Assembly (NCBI GenBank): GCA_021018995.1
Contig: CM037597.1
Coordinates: 35,838,936 to 35,902,935 of the forward strand
DNA length: 64,000 bases
DNA from: Chloranthus sessilifolius
Taxonomy: Eukaryota; Streptophyta; Magnoliopsida; Chloranthales; Chloranthaceae
Direction: 5' to 3'
This document shows positions 36,821 to 46,892 of the stretch, one piece after another. Both the position numbers and the translations under genes were made by a program. Under the pieces are notes generated by a model, which had not been told where the DNA came from, searched no databases, and saw only the letters and a list, made by a program, of their open reading frames with translations. Positions within the stretch are counted from its first letter, which is position 1; each line of letters opens with the position of its first letter.

Positions 36821-37899
36821 GATCATACAAAAACATCTTACTCAAGTGCCTCACTGAAAGTGAAGCAGTCAATATTATGAAAGAAATCCATGAGGGAGTA
36901 TGCGGAGCGTACATCAGCGGTCACATGCCCACTAAGAAAATACTACGGCAGGGACACTTTTGGACCACCATGGAATCGGATTGCTGTAAACATGTTCAAA
37001 AATGCTACAAGTGTCAAGAACACTCCAGTCTGATACATGCTCTTGCCATTGATCTTCACTGCATGACTACTCCTTGGCCATTTGCTACCTGGGGCCTTGA
37101 CGTTGTAGGAATGATTAATCCAAAAGCATCAAACAGACATCGGTTCATCCTCGTCGCTATTGAATACTTCACCAAGTGGGTAGAAGGGGCGTCATATGCC
37201 AACAACACGGCCAGTCACATTGAGAAGTTTCTCAAGAACAATATTGTGTGCCGATTTGGAGTACCCAAGGATATCATCAAGAACAACGGCACAAACTTTG
37301 CGAATAAGTGCATCCGAGACTTCTGCGAGCAATACAAGATCAAGCACCATCGCTCATCCCCTTATTCGGCCTCAAACTAATGGAGCCATGGAAGCCGCGA
37401 ACAAGACAGTCATCTGCATCCTTGAGAAAATGGTCGTCACTTATCGAGATTGGAGTGAAATGCTGCCATTTGCTTTGTGGGCCTACAGAACGTCGATCCG
37501 TATCGCTCCAGGGGCAACACCATTCTCCCTTGTGTATGGAACCGAGGTCATCCTCATGGAATCGCCACCAAGCAGAGAGAGAGATCTCGCTTTGAACAAT
37601 TAAACATATTGGACGAGAAGAGACTCCTAGTCTTGTGTCACACTCAAGTTTACCAGGGGAGAATCGCACGCGCTTACAATAAACGTGTCCGCGGTCGAGA
37701 TCTAAAGGTAGGAGGCACTGTGCTGAAGATCTTCCCATCCCTCCATGCCGATCCAAGAGGAAAGTTTAAGCCGAACTGGGAAGGACCATACGTCATTCGA
37801 GAAGTGGTGCCGGGATACACCATCCGCCTCGCCACCGTGGACGGAGATCATCTTTTTGAGCCTATCAACGCTGGATACGTTCGACGGTCCTACTCTTAG
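36821..37899 (+). pseudogene. TAT-type integrase
   Basis: The zinc-binding part reads HEGVCGAYISGHM ... CCKHVQKCYKCQEH: the second His of the usual HHCC is Tyr here. The core has the first Asp in WGLDVVG (37099-37101). At the second catalytic position it reads IIKNNGTNF, with Asn (37282-37284) where the family has Asp. It keeps the Glu after NGAM. Frame changes occur near 37362 and between 37560 and 37600. The C-terminal GPYVIREVVPGYTIRLATVD-type domain runs to the stop at 37897-37899. Integrase inserts cDNA into the genome. This one lacks two key residues. Confidence 0.85.
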
Positions 37900-38994
37900 T
37901 CTATTGCGATAAGGTAACTATTGATGAAATAGATACGTGACTGCTTAAGAACCACCCAAAAGAGGTCATCATTCCAAGCATAGTAGCCCAAAACCATCCC
38001 TATAAATGATAATATCCTTTGCAACCCCATTTGAGCCTGGGCCTTTCTTTCAATAAACCCATTCCCCCAAATATATATATATATATATATATATACGTGT
38101 ACATATACCAAAAAAGAGAGAAAAGATGCATGTGTATAAAGTTACTATCAAATCCAAAAAAATCGAAAAAGCAAAACCTCGAAAAGAGATTGTCTTAAAT
38201 GGAGGAAAAAGAATAACAAAAAAAAAATGTGTATAGAAGAATCATGGGGCATGTACAGTAGAAACCCCCAAGGAAGAAAGTATGTTGAGAAAACTAAAGC
38301 CGTATCAAGGAAACCCTTTTATCCCCGCATACCTTTAAACCCTAAACCTAACCCAAGGCCAAGCTACACCCTGAAGGAAGCCCTCTTTGTAGGATCGCAA
38401 GCTGTCATAGTATCTGTCAAGTCAACATGAGCTGAGTCGTGAGACGACACCAGAGTTTCATCCAGCCGGTTATGACGGAATCAATGTCCATGTCGTGGTG
38501 AAAACCCACAAGGGGACTGCAGGTAAAAACAGTGAACTCACGCGGACCAGGTGAAAACCTGAAAAGGCACCTGGGGTAAGAGAGCGAAGCCATGGACATG
38601 GTGAAAACCCGAAAGGTTGCTACGGGTAAAAACAGGGATGACAGGCATAGCGAAAACCCGTCTTGGGCGCTGTGAGCAAAAAATGTCAAGAAAAGAGAGA
38701 TTAGGAGAGGATCTGTTCTGGCCCGCCTATTTTAGTCTGGACCCCTTGAACCTCTTCTCCCCTTTGCTGGGCCGCTCATGTTAAAATTGGATCGCATCCC
38801 GATCAAGTATGTCGTCTCTACCGCGTCGTCTGGCACATGACCAAAGGTAATGGCAGAAAACCAATCAATCTCGGGGAAGCTGACCTATCCATGTTTAAAA
38901 AGAAAAATCGGAGCCTCATAAATAGGGTTCGACCATGCTCAAAAAAGGACCCACCAATTGGCCTCGTAAATACCGACATCACAAAAAGGAGAAA
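37900..38994 (+). other. Region after pol, non-coding
   Basis: It contains an (AT)n tract (38070-38095), A-rich segments and four diverged copies of a unit with GTGAAAACC and GGGTAAAAACAG (38495-38690). No gene recognised. Confidence 0.6.
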
Positions 38995-39560
38995 GAGAAA
39001 AGGAGAAAATTTCAAAAAAGATAATAGATTTTTCTTTTCCATAAAAAGCCTCACACTGTGTAAGAGAAAAATTTCAAAAAAGATAATAGATTTTCCTTTT
39101 TCATACAAAGCCTCACACTGTGTAGGAGAAAATTTTCAAAAAAGATAATAGATTTTCCTTTTCCATAAAAAGCCTCATGCTGTGTAGGAGAAAATTTTCA
39201 AAAAAGATAATAGATTTTTCTTTTCCATAAAAAGCTTCACACTATGTAGGAGAAAAATTTCAAAAAAGATAATAGATTTTTCTTTTCCATAAAAAGCCTC
39301 ACATTGTGTAGGAGAAAATTTCAAAAAAGATAATAGATTTTCCTTTTCTATAAAAAGCCTCACACTGTGTAGGAGAAAATTTCAAAAAAAGATAATAGAT
39401 TTTTCTTTTCCATAAAAAGCCTCACACTATGTAGGAGAAAATTTTCAAAAAAGATAATAGATTTTCCTTTTCCATAAAGAGCCTCACACTGTATAGGAGA
39501 AAATTTCAAAAAAGATAATAGATTTTCCTTTTCCATAAAAAGCCTTACGTTGAGAGACGT
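38995..39560. repeat. ~61-bp tandem repeat, about 9 copies
   Basis: Unit contains TTTCAAAAAAGATAATAGAT, CTTTTCCATAAAAAGCCTCA and CACTGTGTAGGAGAAAA. Copies are 60-62 bp and differ by a few bases. It lies in the 3' non-coding part of the TAT-type element, between pol and the antisense genes. Confidence 0.95.
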
Positions 39561-39816
39561 ATGGAAGAAAATTTGAACACAAAAAAAAAATTATATGTAT
39601 ATATAGTAGATTTTATTTCTTTTCTTACAGCGTTACGTATGAAGTGTCACGTCCCAAAAAGATAACAACATGACACACTTTCTATTGTCTGCCTTCTTTA
39701 AGAAGAAACAACCCAAAAAAAAGGAAAGAGATCTCTGTTAAGGGGCATCAACCCCCCCCCTCTGTGTATATAATCTAAGGTATGTACAGGAACAGGTAAG
39801 GGGCAGGGACCACGCT
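39561..39816. other. AT-rich spacer
   Basis: A-rich and TA-rich tract with a C9 run at about 39752-39760. No gene seen. Confidence 0.6.
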
Positions 39817-41185
39817 TCAAACCATTGATCTCTGCAAGAAGAGAGTCCTCACGGGCATTTCGATCAGACAACCACCTACCATGAAGACTCTTCCGCTCAG
39901 AAGCGCACCAGACCGCGAGACTCGCTTAAAGCCCCAATCAAGAACCTCACTCTCGACCGTAGTAGCTCTCACCTCCATAATCTCAGCTCTGGCCCTTTCC
40001 TTCTCCAAAGCCTCAGTCAAAGCCAGCCTCTCTATAGAAAGAGACTCAATCCTAGTCCGGAGTATCGTTTCCTTGTATGGCCAGGGTCCCGTCTCTATCG
40101 CATCTACCGAAACCAGGTTTGGGGCAGGTAAGCCCTCGGATGCCAGCCAAACCTTGTAATCAGAAGAGAGAATGCCCCCCTGAACTAAGCTGCACATGTG
40201 TGCCGATTGGTGGGTCTCCCAGAGGGCTGCTATGCGGTCTAGGTCACTGAGAGAACCCCGAGAGAATATCAGAGAGCACAAGGGCGGCCTCACAGTGCAC
40301 GACACGTGTTGGGTATATCCGAATTGACGAAGCACCCGAGATGGAAAATAGTAGGTACTACCAGTCAACCCCAAAAGCTTGATACCCTCACAATCCCGAG
40401 AGCGGACAATCGAAAAGGTGCCGCCTATCCAGGGAAGTTGTCATATCAACTCCTCATCAGATAGCCACAGGCTCAGTTCCTCGATGCTCCCATTGGGCAA
40501 TCTCAAGCACCGGGTCAAAAAGCCCTGAGCCACATCCCCTCTTACCAAGCAAAATCTCGGCACGGGCCCCATGATAGCCAAATGCTCTCCTAGCAAAATC
40601 TGAATGAGGAGTGGACTCCCACTAAGAATCCTGACCTGGCCTGAGGCCGAGGCATCCAGGCCCCGATACATCTCGGCCAGGACTAGGTGCACTAGTGAAT
40701 GACCTCCCTCCAATTCGATCAAGACATCGCATAACCCGAGGGAAAATGTCTCGCCCCTGGTAAAGAAGAGAACTTCCGATAGCAAATAAAGGGCAAAGGC
40801 CTTTACATTGAAAGGATCTCGGTTAGGCAACTTTCGGAGACTCGAGTCGTCGAAAAGTTCTCTCAGGAATTTCACTGGTGGGCTCCCCGGCGAAGCCCTC
40901 CTCATACCCACCCTTTTTCAAATTGAGAACCGCGTGGACTGCCTTTGCATATCCCGATTTGGGCACCACTTTGGCAAGTCCTCGATGCATCCTCAAGCCA
41001 GTAATAGAGGCTAGCTCCTCCAAGGTTGGGGTGGGCTCCCTGGACCCGAATCTGAAGACATGGGCCTTATGGTCCCACGACGCCAAAGCCGCCTGCAGGA
41101 GGTTGGGCAACAAAGGAATAACAAGGAGGGAGGAAAGGCGGGATAACCTGAGGTGATCCAGAACAGCAAGCTTGCCCTCGGCCAA
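39817..41185 (-). pseudogene. Antisense PMD-like gene A
   Basis: Read on the minus strand from about 41185: LASWDHKAHVFRFGSREPTP then TLEELASITGL, the start pattern of plant mobile domain (PMD, aminotransferase-like) proteins. From 40911 it continues in another frame with LPNRDPFNVKAFALYLLSE, HSLVHLVLAEMYRGLDASA and LLIQILLGEHL. After TGA at 40441-40443 the same frame continues to 39817 with YYFPSRVLRQFGYTQ and a heptad-like ETILRTRIESLSIERLALTE segment. One frame change (about 40870-40900) and one stop break it; no ATG is certain. PMD proteins occur as host genes and inside MULE and gypsy elements. Its role in an element is unknown. Confidence 0.65.
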
Positions 41186-41470
41186 GCTATCACACCATTT
41201 TTACAAAAAACTGGGCCCCAAGTCCAAACAGGAAAGTATACTAGCCCCAGCCCCAGTATAAGAACTTGGGCCATTTTTAGGAAGTGGGTCCATGGACGTA
41301 CAAAGATGGCCTTTATAAAAATCAGCCAATGTAGGGCGACGGACCCGCTTGAAAAAAAAGAAGAGACAGCAAAGAAAGAAAAGAAGAGGAGCAAAAAGGG
41401 CAAGCTCGGGTGAAAAGAGAGGCAAAGAGGGCCAGGTTCGGGTTATAAAGAACCTGTTGAGCCCAGTTAT
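41186..41470 (-). other. Upstream region of antisense gene A
   Basis: Minus-strand upstream sequence of gene A, 5' part possibly transcribed. Open frames here have hydrophobic low-complexity translations and no family signal. Palindrome cluster 3 follows at 41475. Confidence 0.4.
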
Positions 41471-41474
41471 ATGA

Positions 41475-41636
41475 GGCGTATATATTATATATGCCAAGGT
41501 AAAATTGTAAATATTCTGTCAGGCGTATATATTATATACACCAAGGCAAAATATTAAATATTCTGTCAGGCGTATATATTATATACGCCAAGGCAAAATA
41601 ACAAATATTTTGCCAAGCGTATATAATATATACGCC
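41475..41636. promoter_or_regulatory. Palindrome cluster 3 (upstream of antisense gene A), 4 copies
   Basis: Copies at about 41475, 41522, 41569 and 41616, spaced exactly about 47 bp. The third has perfect 10-bp arms around one base. The cluster is 290-450 bp upstream of the first recognisable PMD residues of gene A. Confidence 0.9.
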
Positions 41637-42013
41637 CAGTTAAAAATGCAGGGAAGTGTGGCTCCCCTCACATTGGTCGATTCTTTTTTTTTTTACTTCC
41701 CTAAGGGAGGGACGGGATTCGCTTAGCCTACTTTTTTATCCCGGGGCAGCCCACAGGCGGACACGCTCACACACCCATGGGAAACCCTCGGATTATGCGA
41801 TATCTGTGGGTCATATGCGGAGACTCACATGCAAACTCAACCCCATCATTGGAGGGGCTCTGGCCCGCTTCATGCCAAAGAAAAGGAAACCATAAAAGCA
41901 GAGAGATAACTAAATAGAGCATTCATATAAACCATAAAAATCATAAAACCATCCAAAAAAAATTGCTGTTTAAAAATTACATATTCCCCCAATAAACAAA
42001 AGTCTAAACTCTT

Positions 42014-44820
42014 TCAATGTTTCAAATTTTCAGGAAATAAATTAGTCTTGGGCAGCCCCCTTCGACTTCTCCGGCGCCGGGTCGCACTTTGAAAAGTACG
42101 AGTCTCCCCCACCCGAGTCCACGCCTGAGAGATGCGGCCGAGCAGAGTGCGCGACTCCTTTTCACGAGCCCGTTGCAGGAGCACACCAGGGGCTATCAGG
42201 TAGGGAAACAAGCAAAAGGCAAATAAAAAATGACCAGGATTGGTCAGTATTCACTCACCACCTCAGCCTCTCTAAGCCCGACGATGTTGCGGTAATATTC
42301 GGCTTGGTTCATGGCCGATTCATAATTATGCGCAGCAAGAAAAAGAGGTGTCAATCCCACAGGTCATCAGCATAATTCAAAAAAAGAGAGCAAAGCAACA
42401 AGGGAGAGATTACCCCAGGGATCAGCTCAGGAGGTGGGATCCGAATAGCTTCAGCGGATATGCGTGCCTTCTTAGCCACATCGACACACATACGCGATAG
42501 GAAAGCATCATCCAAGCGCTTAAAGGTCCCCTGGACCTCGGGCGAAGCGAAGCACCAAAGACCGAAGGGTCGAAGGTCCGCACTGTAGCCTCATCGAGCA
42601 AATTGCCTCATCCCCCTCATCAGAGTCGTCACCCTGCCCAAACTGTAGAGATAAACGGTTTTTGTTCAAATAGCAGGGCAATCAAGGCAATCACAGGAAG
42701 GTTGCTAAACAAAAAGATGAAAGAACATTACCTGAGACTGCGGACCGCCAAAAGCCAAAAAGTTGGCACCAGGCACAAACCGGGGCAGCGGAGAACGATA
42801 GGGCAGAGACTCATACCACATCTGATATCCCCCTAAAAAAAGGTCATCAATGGGGACCCCATGATGGAGAAGGCGAGCGGTAAGCACTTCTATAGAACCT
42901 TCAGGAGCCAACACATCAGCCGGAGGAGCTTGGGGCACAGCGTAAAGAGGGCGGTATCGATGAACCACCCTCTCTCCTAGGTAATAGGCCCTAGCCCAGG
43001 ACCCATAGAAGAAAATGATGCATCGATCTAACAAAAAATGAGAAGGACCCACTGCAGCCAGGTTCCAGAAGGGAGATGCGACGTAGGGGTCAAGGATTAC
43101 CTGCTCAGAAACAAAAAGGAGGAGGCATATATACATTTGGTCAAAACCCACAGCACAAAAGAGCTATCAAATTTGCAAAGAGAGAAATTGTTATACCTGC
43201 TCAGGGATCAACAAATCAAACTGGGAGAGCAGCCCTAACTCCAGGTGCTTCATGCCTACGTCCTGACGGTGGTTCGCATGCCAATTACTCATAAAGGGGA
43301 ACGTAGGAACTTCGGATAGAAGCAGAGGGCAACCAGGTTGGAAATGCAGATACCCCCAAACCTGAGAAAGCAAGCAGATAAAAACAGATATGCCATAAAA
43401 GGGAAAAGTTGAACAAACTGAGACCAAAGGATAAAATACCTCAAGTGCGGGAGCTGGACTCTCCAGGTATGGCTCGCACTAGGCTAGACATGAGCACCGT
43501 ATAGCCAGCACCACCCCAATCAAACCGATGCACGTTGTCCCAGTTCACCATAAGATTGAGAAGAGACAATGAGATCCGCCCTCCGCTGGTATTTGAAAGA
43601 AGAGTCTTACCCAAAAGAAACAACAGAGAAATACGGGCTAGCATCAGTGCACGCTCTGGCTCGAGATAAATGGCTGCATCGAGCTGGCCCAGATCCATTA
43701 ACTCATGAGGCTCAAACAGACTAACCAGCCAGGATAACTTGACTTCAGAACCGCGAACATTCCCTTAGGTTGGGTAGGCCCCTATCAGCCGAGTCACCTC
43801 CTCCCTATCAGGTCTGTGGGTAGGTGTCACTGGCACCCCTCCAATGCGAACCCCAGTAATCATGGACTAGTCCACAGGTGTAAGGGTCATCTCAGCCATA
43901 GCCATATGAAACGTCATGGTCTCAGGGTGAAAGTGCTCTATCAGGGCCTTCATATAGGCCGTGTCGGCCCTCACAGCAGGGCACGAAATTAAATCTCCAA
44001 GACCGGCTTGAGCAAGCAGGTCCTTCACCACTGGGGGAAGATAGAGCATGAGGCACTGGAGATCGAACCAGCCACCCCGGAACATGATATGAGGTAAAGG
44101 CTGCAAACAAAAGGAATCTATCAAATAGGAGTGAAATGGTATAGCAAAAGCTTCAAAGGAAAAGAAAGGGGCTCATCAGTTTACCTAGCCAGCAATCCCA
44201 AAGTTGGAGATATGGGTGTGTTGACAATGGAGGAGGCCGGTACGGGCGGCTTCACCTTGCATTTCATACCAGGGTTGAGAGGAGCGCTGAGAAACGATAA
44301 ACTGCTCCCCATGAGGACCATAGGCCATCTTTGGCCCCTCCTGTTGATCTTGCCCTTCGTCGTCAAACATCCTGGAAATGTGGAACACATCGGTATAAGG
44401 AAAGGATGCTAAAGAAAAAAAAAACAACAACAAACAAAAAAAAGAGAAAAAGAAAAGAGAAAAAAGGGAAGAAATGCACTAATCCATCATGAAAGAAACA
44501 TAAGAAAAAAAGAGAAGAAAAAAATGATAAATGAGGAATGATGATATAATAAAATAAAATAAATGAATGAAAAAAGAGGAGCATAGGCATAAGGAATCAC
44601 ATATACTTATAAAAAAAAAAAAGCATTCACCACAAAAAGGAAGAACATCAAGCATTTCAAACAAAAAACAAGCATTATCAAAATCTAAAGGAAAGATGAA
44701 AGAGGGTTGGTGATTACCTTCAATAGGAGAGGAAATAGATCTAAAGATCGGCAGAGAGTGAACGCTTTTAATCGGCACAAGCGACCCCCAGTGGTAGAAC
44801 TTAAGCAAAATCAGACACAA
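42014..44820 (-). pseudogene. Antisense PMD-like gene B, spliced
   Basis: Minus-strand gene with consensus introns. Exons by eye: 44820-44718 (probably 5' UTR), 44371-44185 (ATG at 44370; MFDDEGQDQQEGP), 44100-43440, 43361-43197, 43100-42732, 42642-42414, about 42345-42260, about 42197-42014. The PMD pattern is clear: ALIEHFHPETMTFHMAMAEM, ISLLFLLGKTLLSNTSGGRI, VHRFDWGGAGY, SQVWGYLHFQ, RYRPLYAVPQAPPA. Exons 43361-43197 and 43100-42732 are open and whole codons long. Breaks: TAG at the end of the ATG exon (CAG to TAG fits), TAG near 43866 (Trp in relatives), TAA near 43766, and a frame change in 42642-42414. The C-terminus is Arg-rich. It is separate from gene A and homologous to it. Confidence 0.7.
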
Positions 44821-44937
44821 AAACCCTAGGGGGCTGTCCCAGACTTGAGAAGGAAGGAGGAAGAAAATGGAATTTGAAAGGAGGGCCCCTTTTGTGATCG
44901 GGCTAGGGCAGTTTTCATAACTGCCAGAATTTGGTCA

Positions 44938-45003
44938 GGCATATATAATATATACGCCCGGCCATTTTCGCTGCAGATTTGCCAGGCGTATATATTATAT
45001 ACG
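44938..45003. promoter_or_regulatory. Palindrome cluster 4 (upstream of antisense gene B), 2 copies
   Basis: Copies at about 44938 and 44983, 45 bp apart; the second has perfect 10-bp arms. The cluster is about 120-180 bp upstream of the first candidate exon of gene B. Confidence 0.9.
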
Positions 45004-45465
45004 CCCAGCCAAATTTTGGCTTTGATGACCCAACAGGCTCGTTGTATGCCCCAGATCTATGGCCAGCCCCTCGTAGAAGCCCAGATATCACCAGGCAATG
45101 GTGCACGCATCCCCAAATGGCCCTTTGAGCTCCCTTCGATTGGCCAAAAGGGATCGTGCTATAATAAGCAGATCTAGATCTGTAAGCGCCCGCCGAATGC
45201 TCCCATAAAATCATAAAATAAAATAAAATAAAAAAGATCTTGCATAAAACCAAAAAAAAGAGAGAGGGGATTCACATGAAATAACAACCATAAAAAAAAA
45301 AAAAAGAGAGAGAGAAGAGAGAAAAAGGAAAAATGCTGAAACGCAACACTAGTTCTCAAAAGAGCGTCGCAACGCTTGTTTGCCCCACTCCTAGAGCCGT
45401 GTTAAATTAATTCGAAATGATTGGGTTCACCCAAAAATTCTCAAACCCTATTTTACACAGGGACA

Positions 45466-45785
45466 CCTCATGCCTGATCCGACAGGCAAAATACTGGTCA
45501 TGTTTACCCCTCGGCCAATAGGAACCCGCTTTCGAACCCACTTTCCTAAACAAGGTATCTGGGTCTAATTTGTTTAAAGACCAAGACCTCGCATCCTCAG
45601 GAGTCAGGACCTGATCCGGCAGGCAGATAACTTTACCCATCCCCGGTCACTATACCTCGCATCCCCAAGAGTCAGGGCCTGATCCGGCAGGCAAATAAAC
45701 TCACCCATCACAGGTCGCTCCAGGGAACATACACCTAGCCCAAAATCTTCCCCAGCTGGAGGCAAGACCTGATCCGACAGGCAAA
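45466..45785. repeat. GCCTGATCCGGCAGGC hairpin motif, 4 copies
   Basis: Copies at about 45471, 45609, 45689 and 45768 (second and last begin ACCTG). Stem GCCTG/CAGGC around ATCCGG or ATCCGA, each followed by AAA/AGATAA-like sequence. No coding role seen. Confidence 0.75.
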
Positions 45786-46892
45786 CCAAAGACCTATCAC
45801 CAGAATGCACACGTCCTTAAGGTATATCAACATGGCAAGTTGATCTGCCTAAGGATACATGCGAAAATAAAAACAATTTGAGCATGCTCAAAGTCTCGAA
45901 CTGACATGTGCAAAAAAAAAAAGAAAAAAAAAAGGGGACGGGGGGGGAGAAGGAGAATGTTCGGGATAACAACCTTTTGTTATGTAGTTAAAATCCTGAG
46001 TAGGTTGACCCCACCTTCTAGGCTTTGGCTCTGATCATCCACCTCCAGATCTTTATTGACCAAAAGTGCACCCGACTTCAGACCATTCGAAAAGTTTATT
46101 GTCAGTTGAAACTGACTCATCAAAAATGAAATTACAACCAACCAAACTATGTGCAAACATACAGACCAAAGGGCTCATTCCCTTTTATTTCCTTTTACAC
46201 AGGCTTAAAACCTGTATAGGCACAGTGCCCCTGTTGAATGTGCGCACTTGCGTCTGGGTATCCGCAGGATGGTCGTTTGTCCTCGTAAATTGTACCTTAG
46301 GGTCGAGGCTTCCATTCGTGCCTATTTGCTGCTTATCGCCCCTGATGGGTATCTGTCTGTGCATAGTTAGTAAGATGTGATTTCATTGGGGATGGAGGCT
46401 AGAATTGACCATCTCTTTCGATGAATGTTTGGGTCCTAGCCCGATCTTATTTAGCTTTGTCTCTAGTTAAGGCACTCTGGTTTGTGTGAATCAGGAGCAC
46501 CTCACCACCGAAACGTGCACATCCCCAAGGTGTACATATCCCCGACAGAGCGCACGCACTCTTAAAGCGTATCAACTGGCATTTGATCCACTTAAAGAGT
46601 TGTGCAAGAATAAAATTGCCAGAGGCCCTTGAGCTTTGCTTAAAAGCCTCGAAACAAAAGAAAATCCAAAAATAACATACAAAAATTCACTCTGAAAATG
46701 GGCACGCATTCCCAAGAAGTGTTGCGACATCAATATTTTCTCCACTTGGATAAATCATGCTAAAACAACCTCGAGGTTGATGGGTTCGGCCAGAGACTCC
46801 GAGCGTTACCTAGGTAAGGGCACCCGTGGCCAATCCAATGGAGCTGTCGATATCCCATAGGTTGGACACATTGTTTAGGCCTTTGCTTTGTG

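Larger units (their letters stand above)
44821..46892. other. Region between antisense gene B and 3' LTR
   Basis: It holds palindrome cluster 4 and A-rich tracts (45280-45340, 45910-45960). Four GCCTGATCCGGCAGGC-type hairpins lie at 45470-45785. An unassigned 104-residue plus-strand frame is at 46066-46380. No purine tract was found in front of the 3' LTR. Confidence 0.5.

Noticed and set aside
34501..37899. Endogenous pararetrovirus (caulimovirid) as source of the RT
   Set aside because: An integrase, LTRs with target duplication, a PBS and a second RNase H are present; movement-protein-like sequence is not. This is a Ty3/gypsy element.
38995..39560. Regular repeat-spacer look, as in a CRISPR array
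   Set aside because: Units are contiguous, diverged tandem repeats without unique spacers, in a plant retrotransposon; no cas genes.
41011..41403. Membrane-protein-like frame of 130 residues upstream of antisense gene A
   Set aside because: Hydrophobic low-complexity reading of a purine-rich strand, out of frame with the PMD sequence and without conserved motifs.
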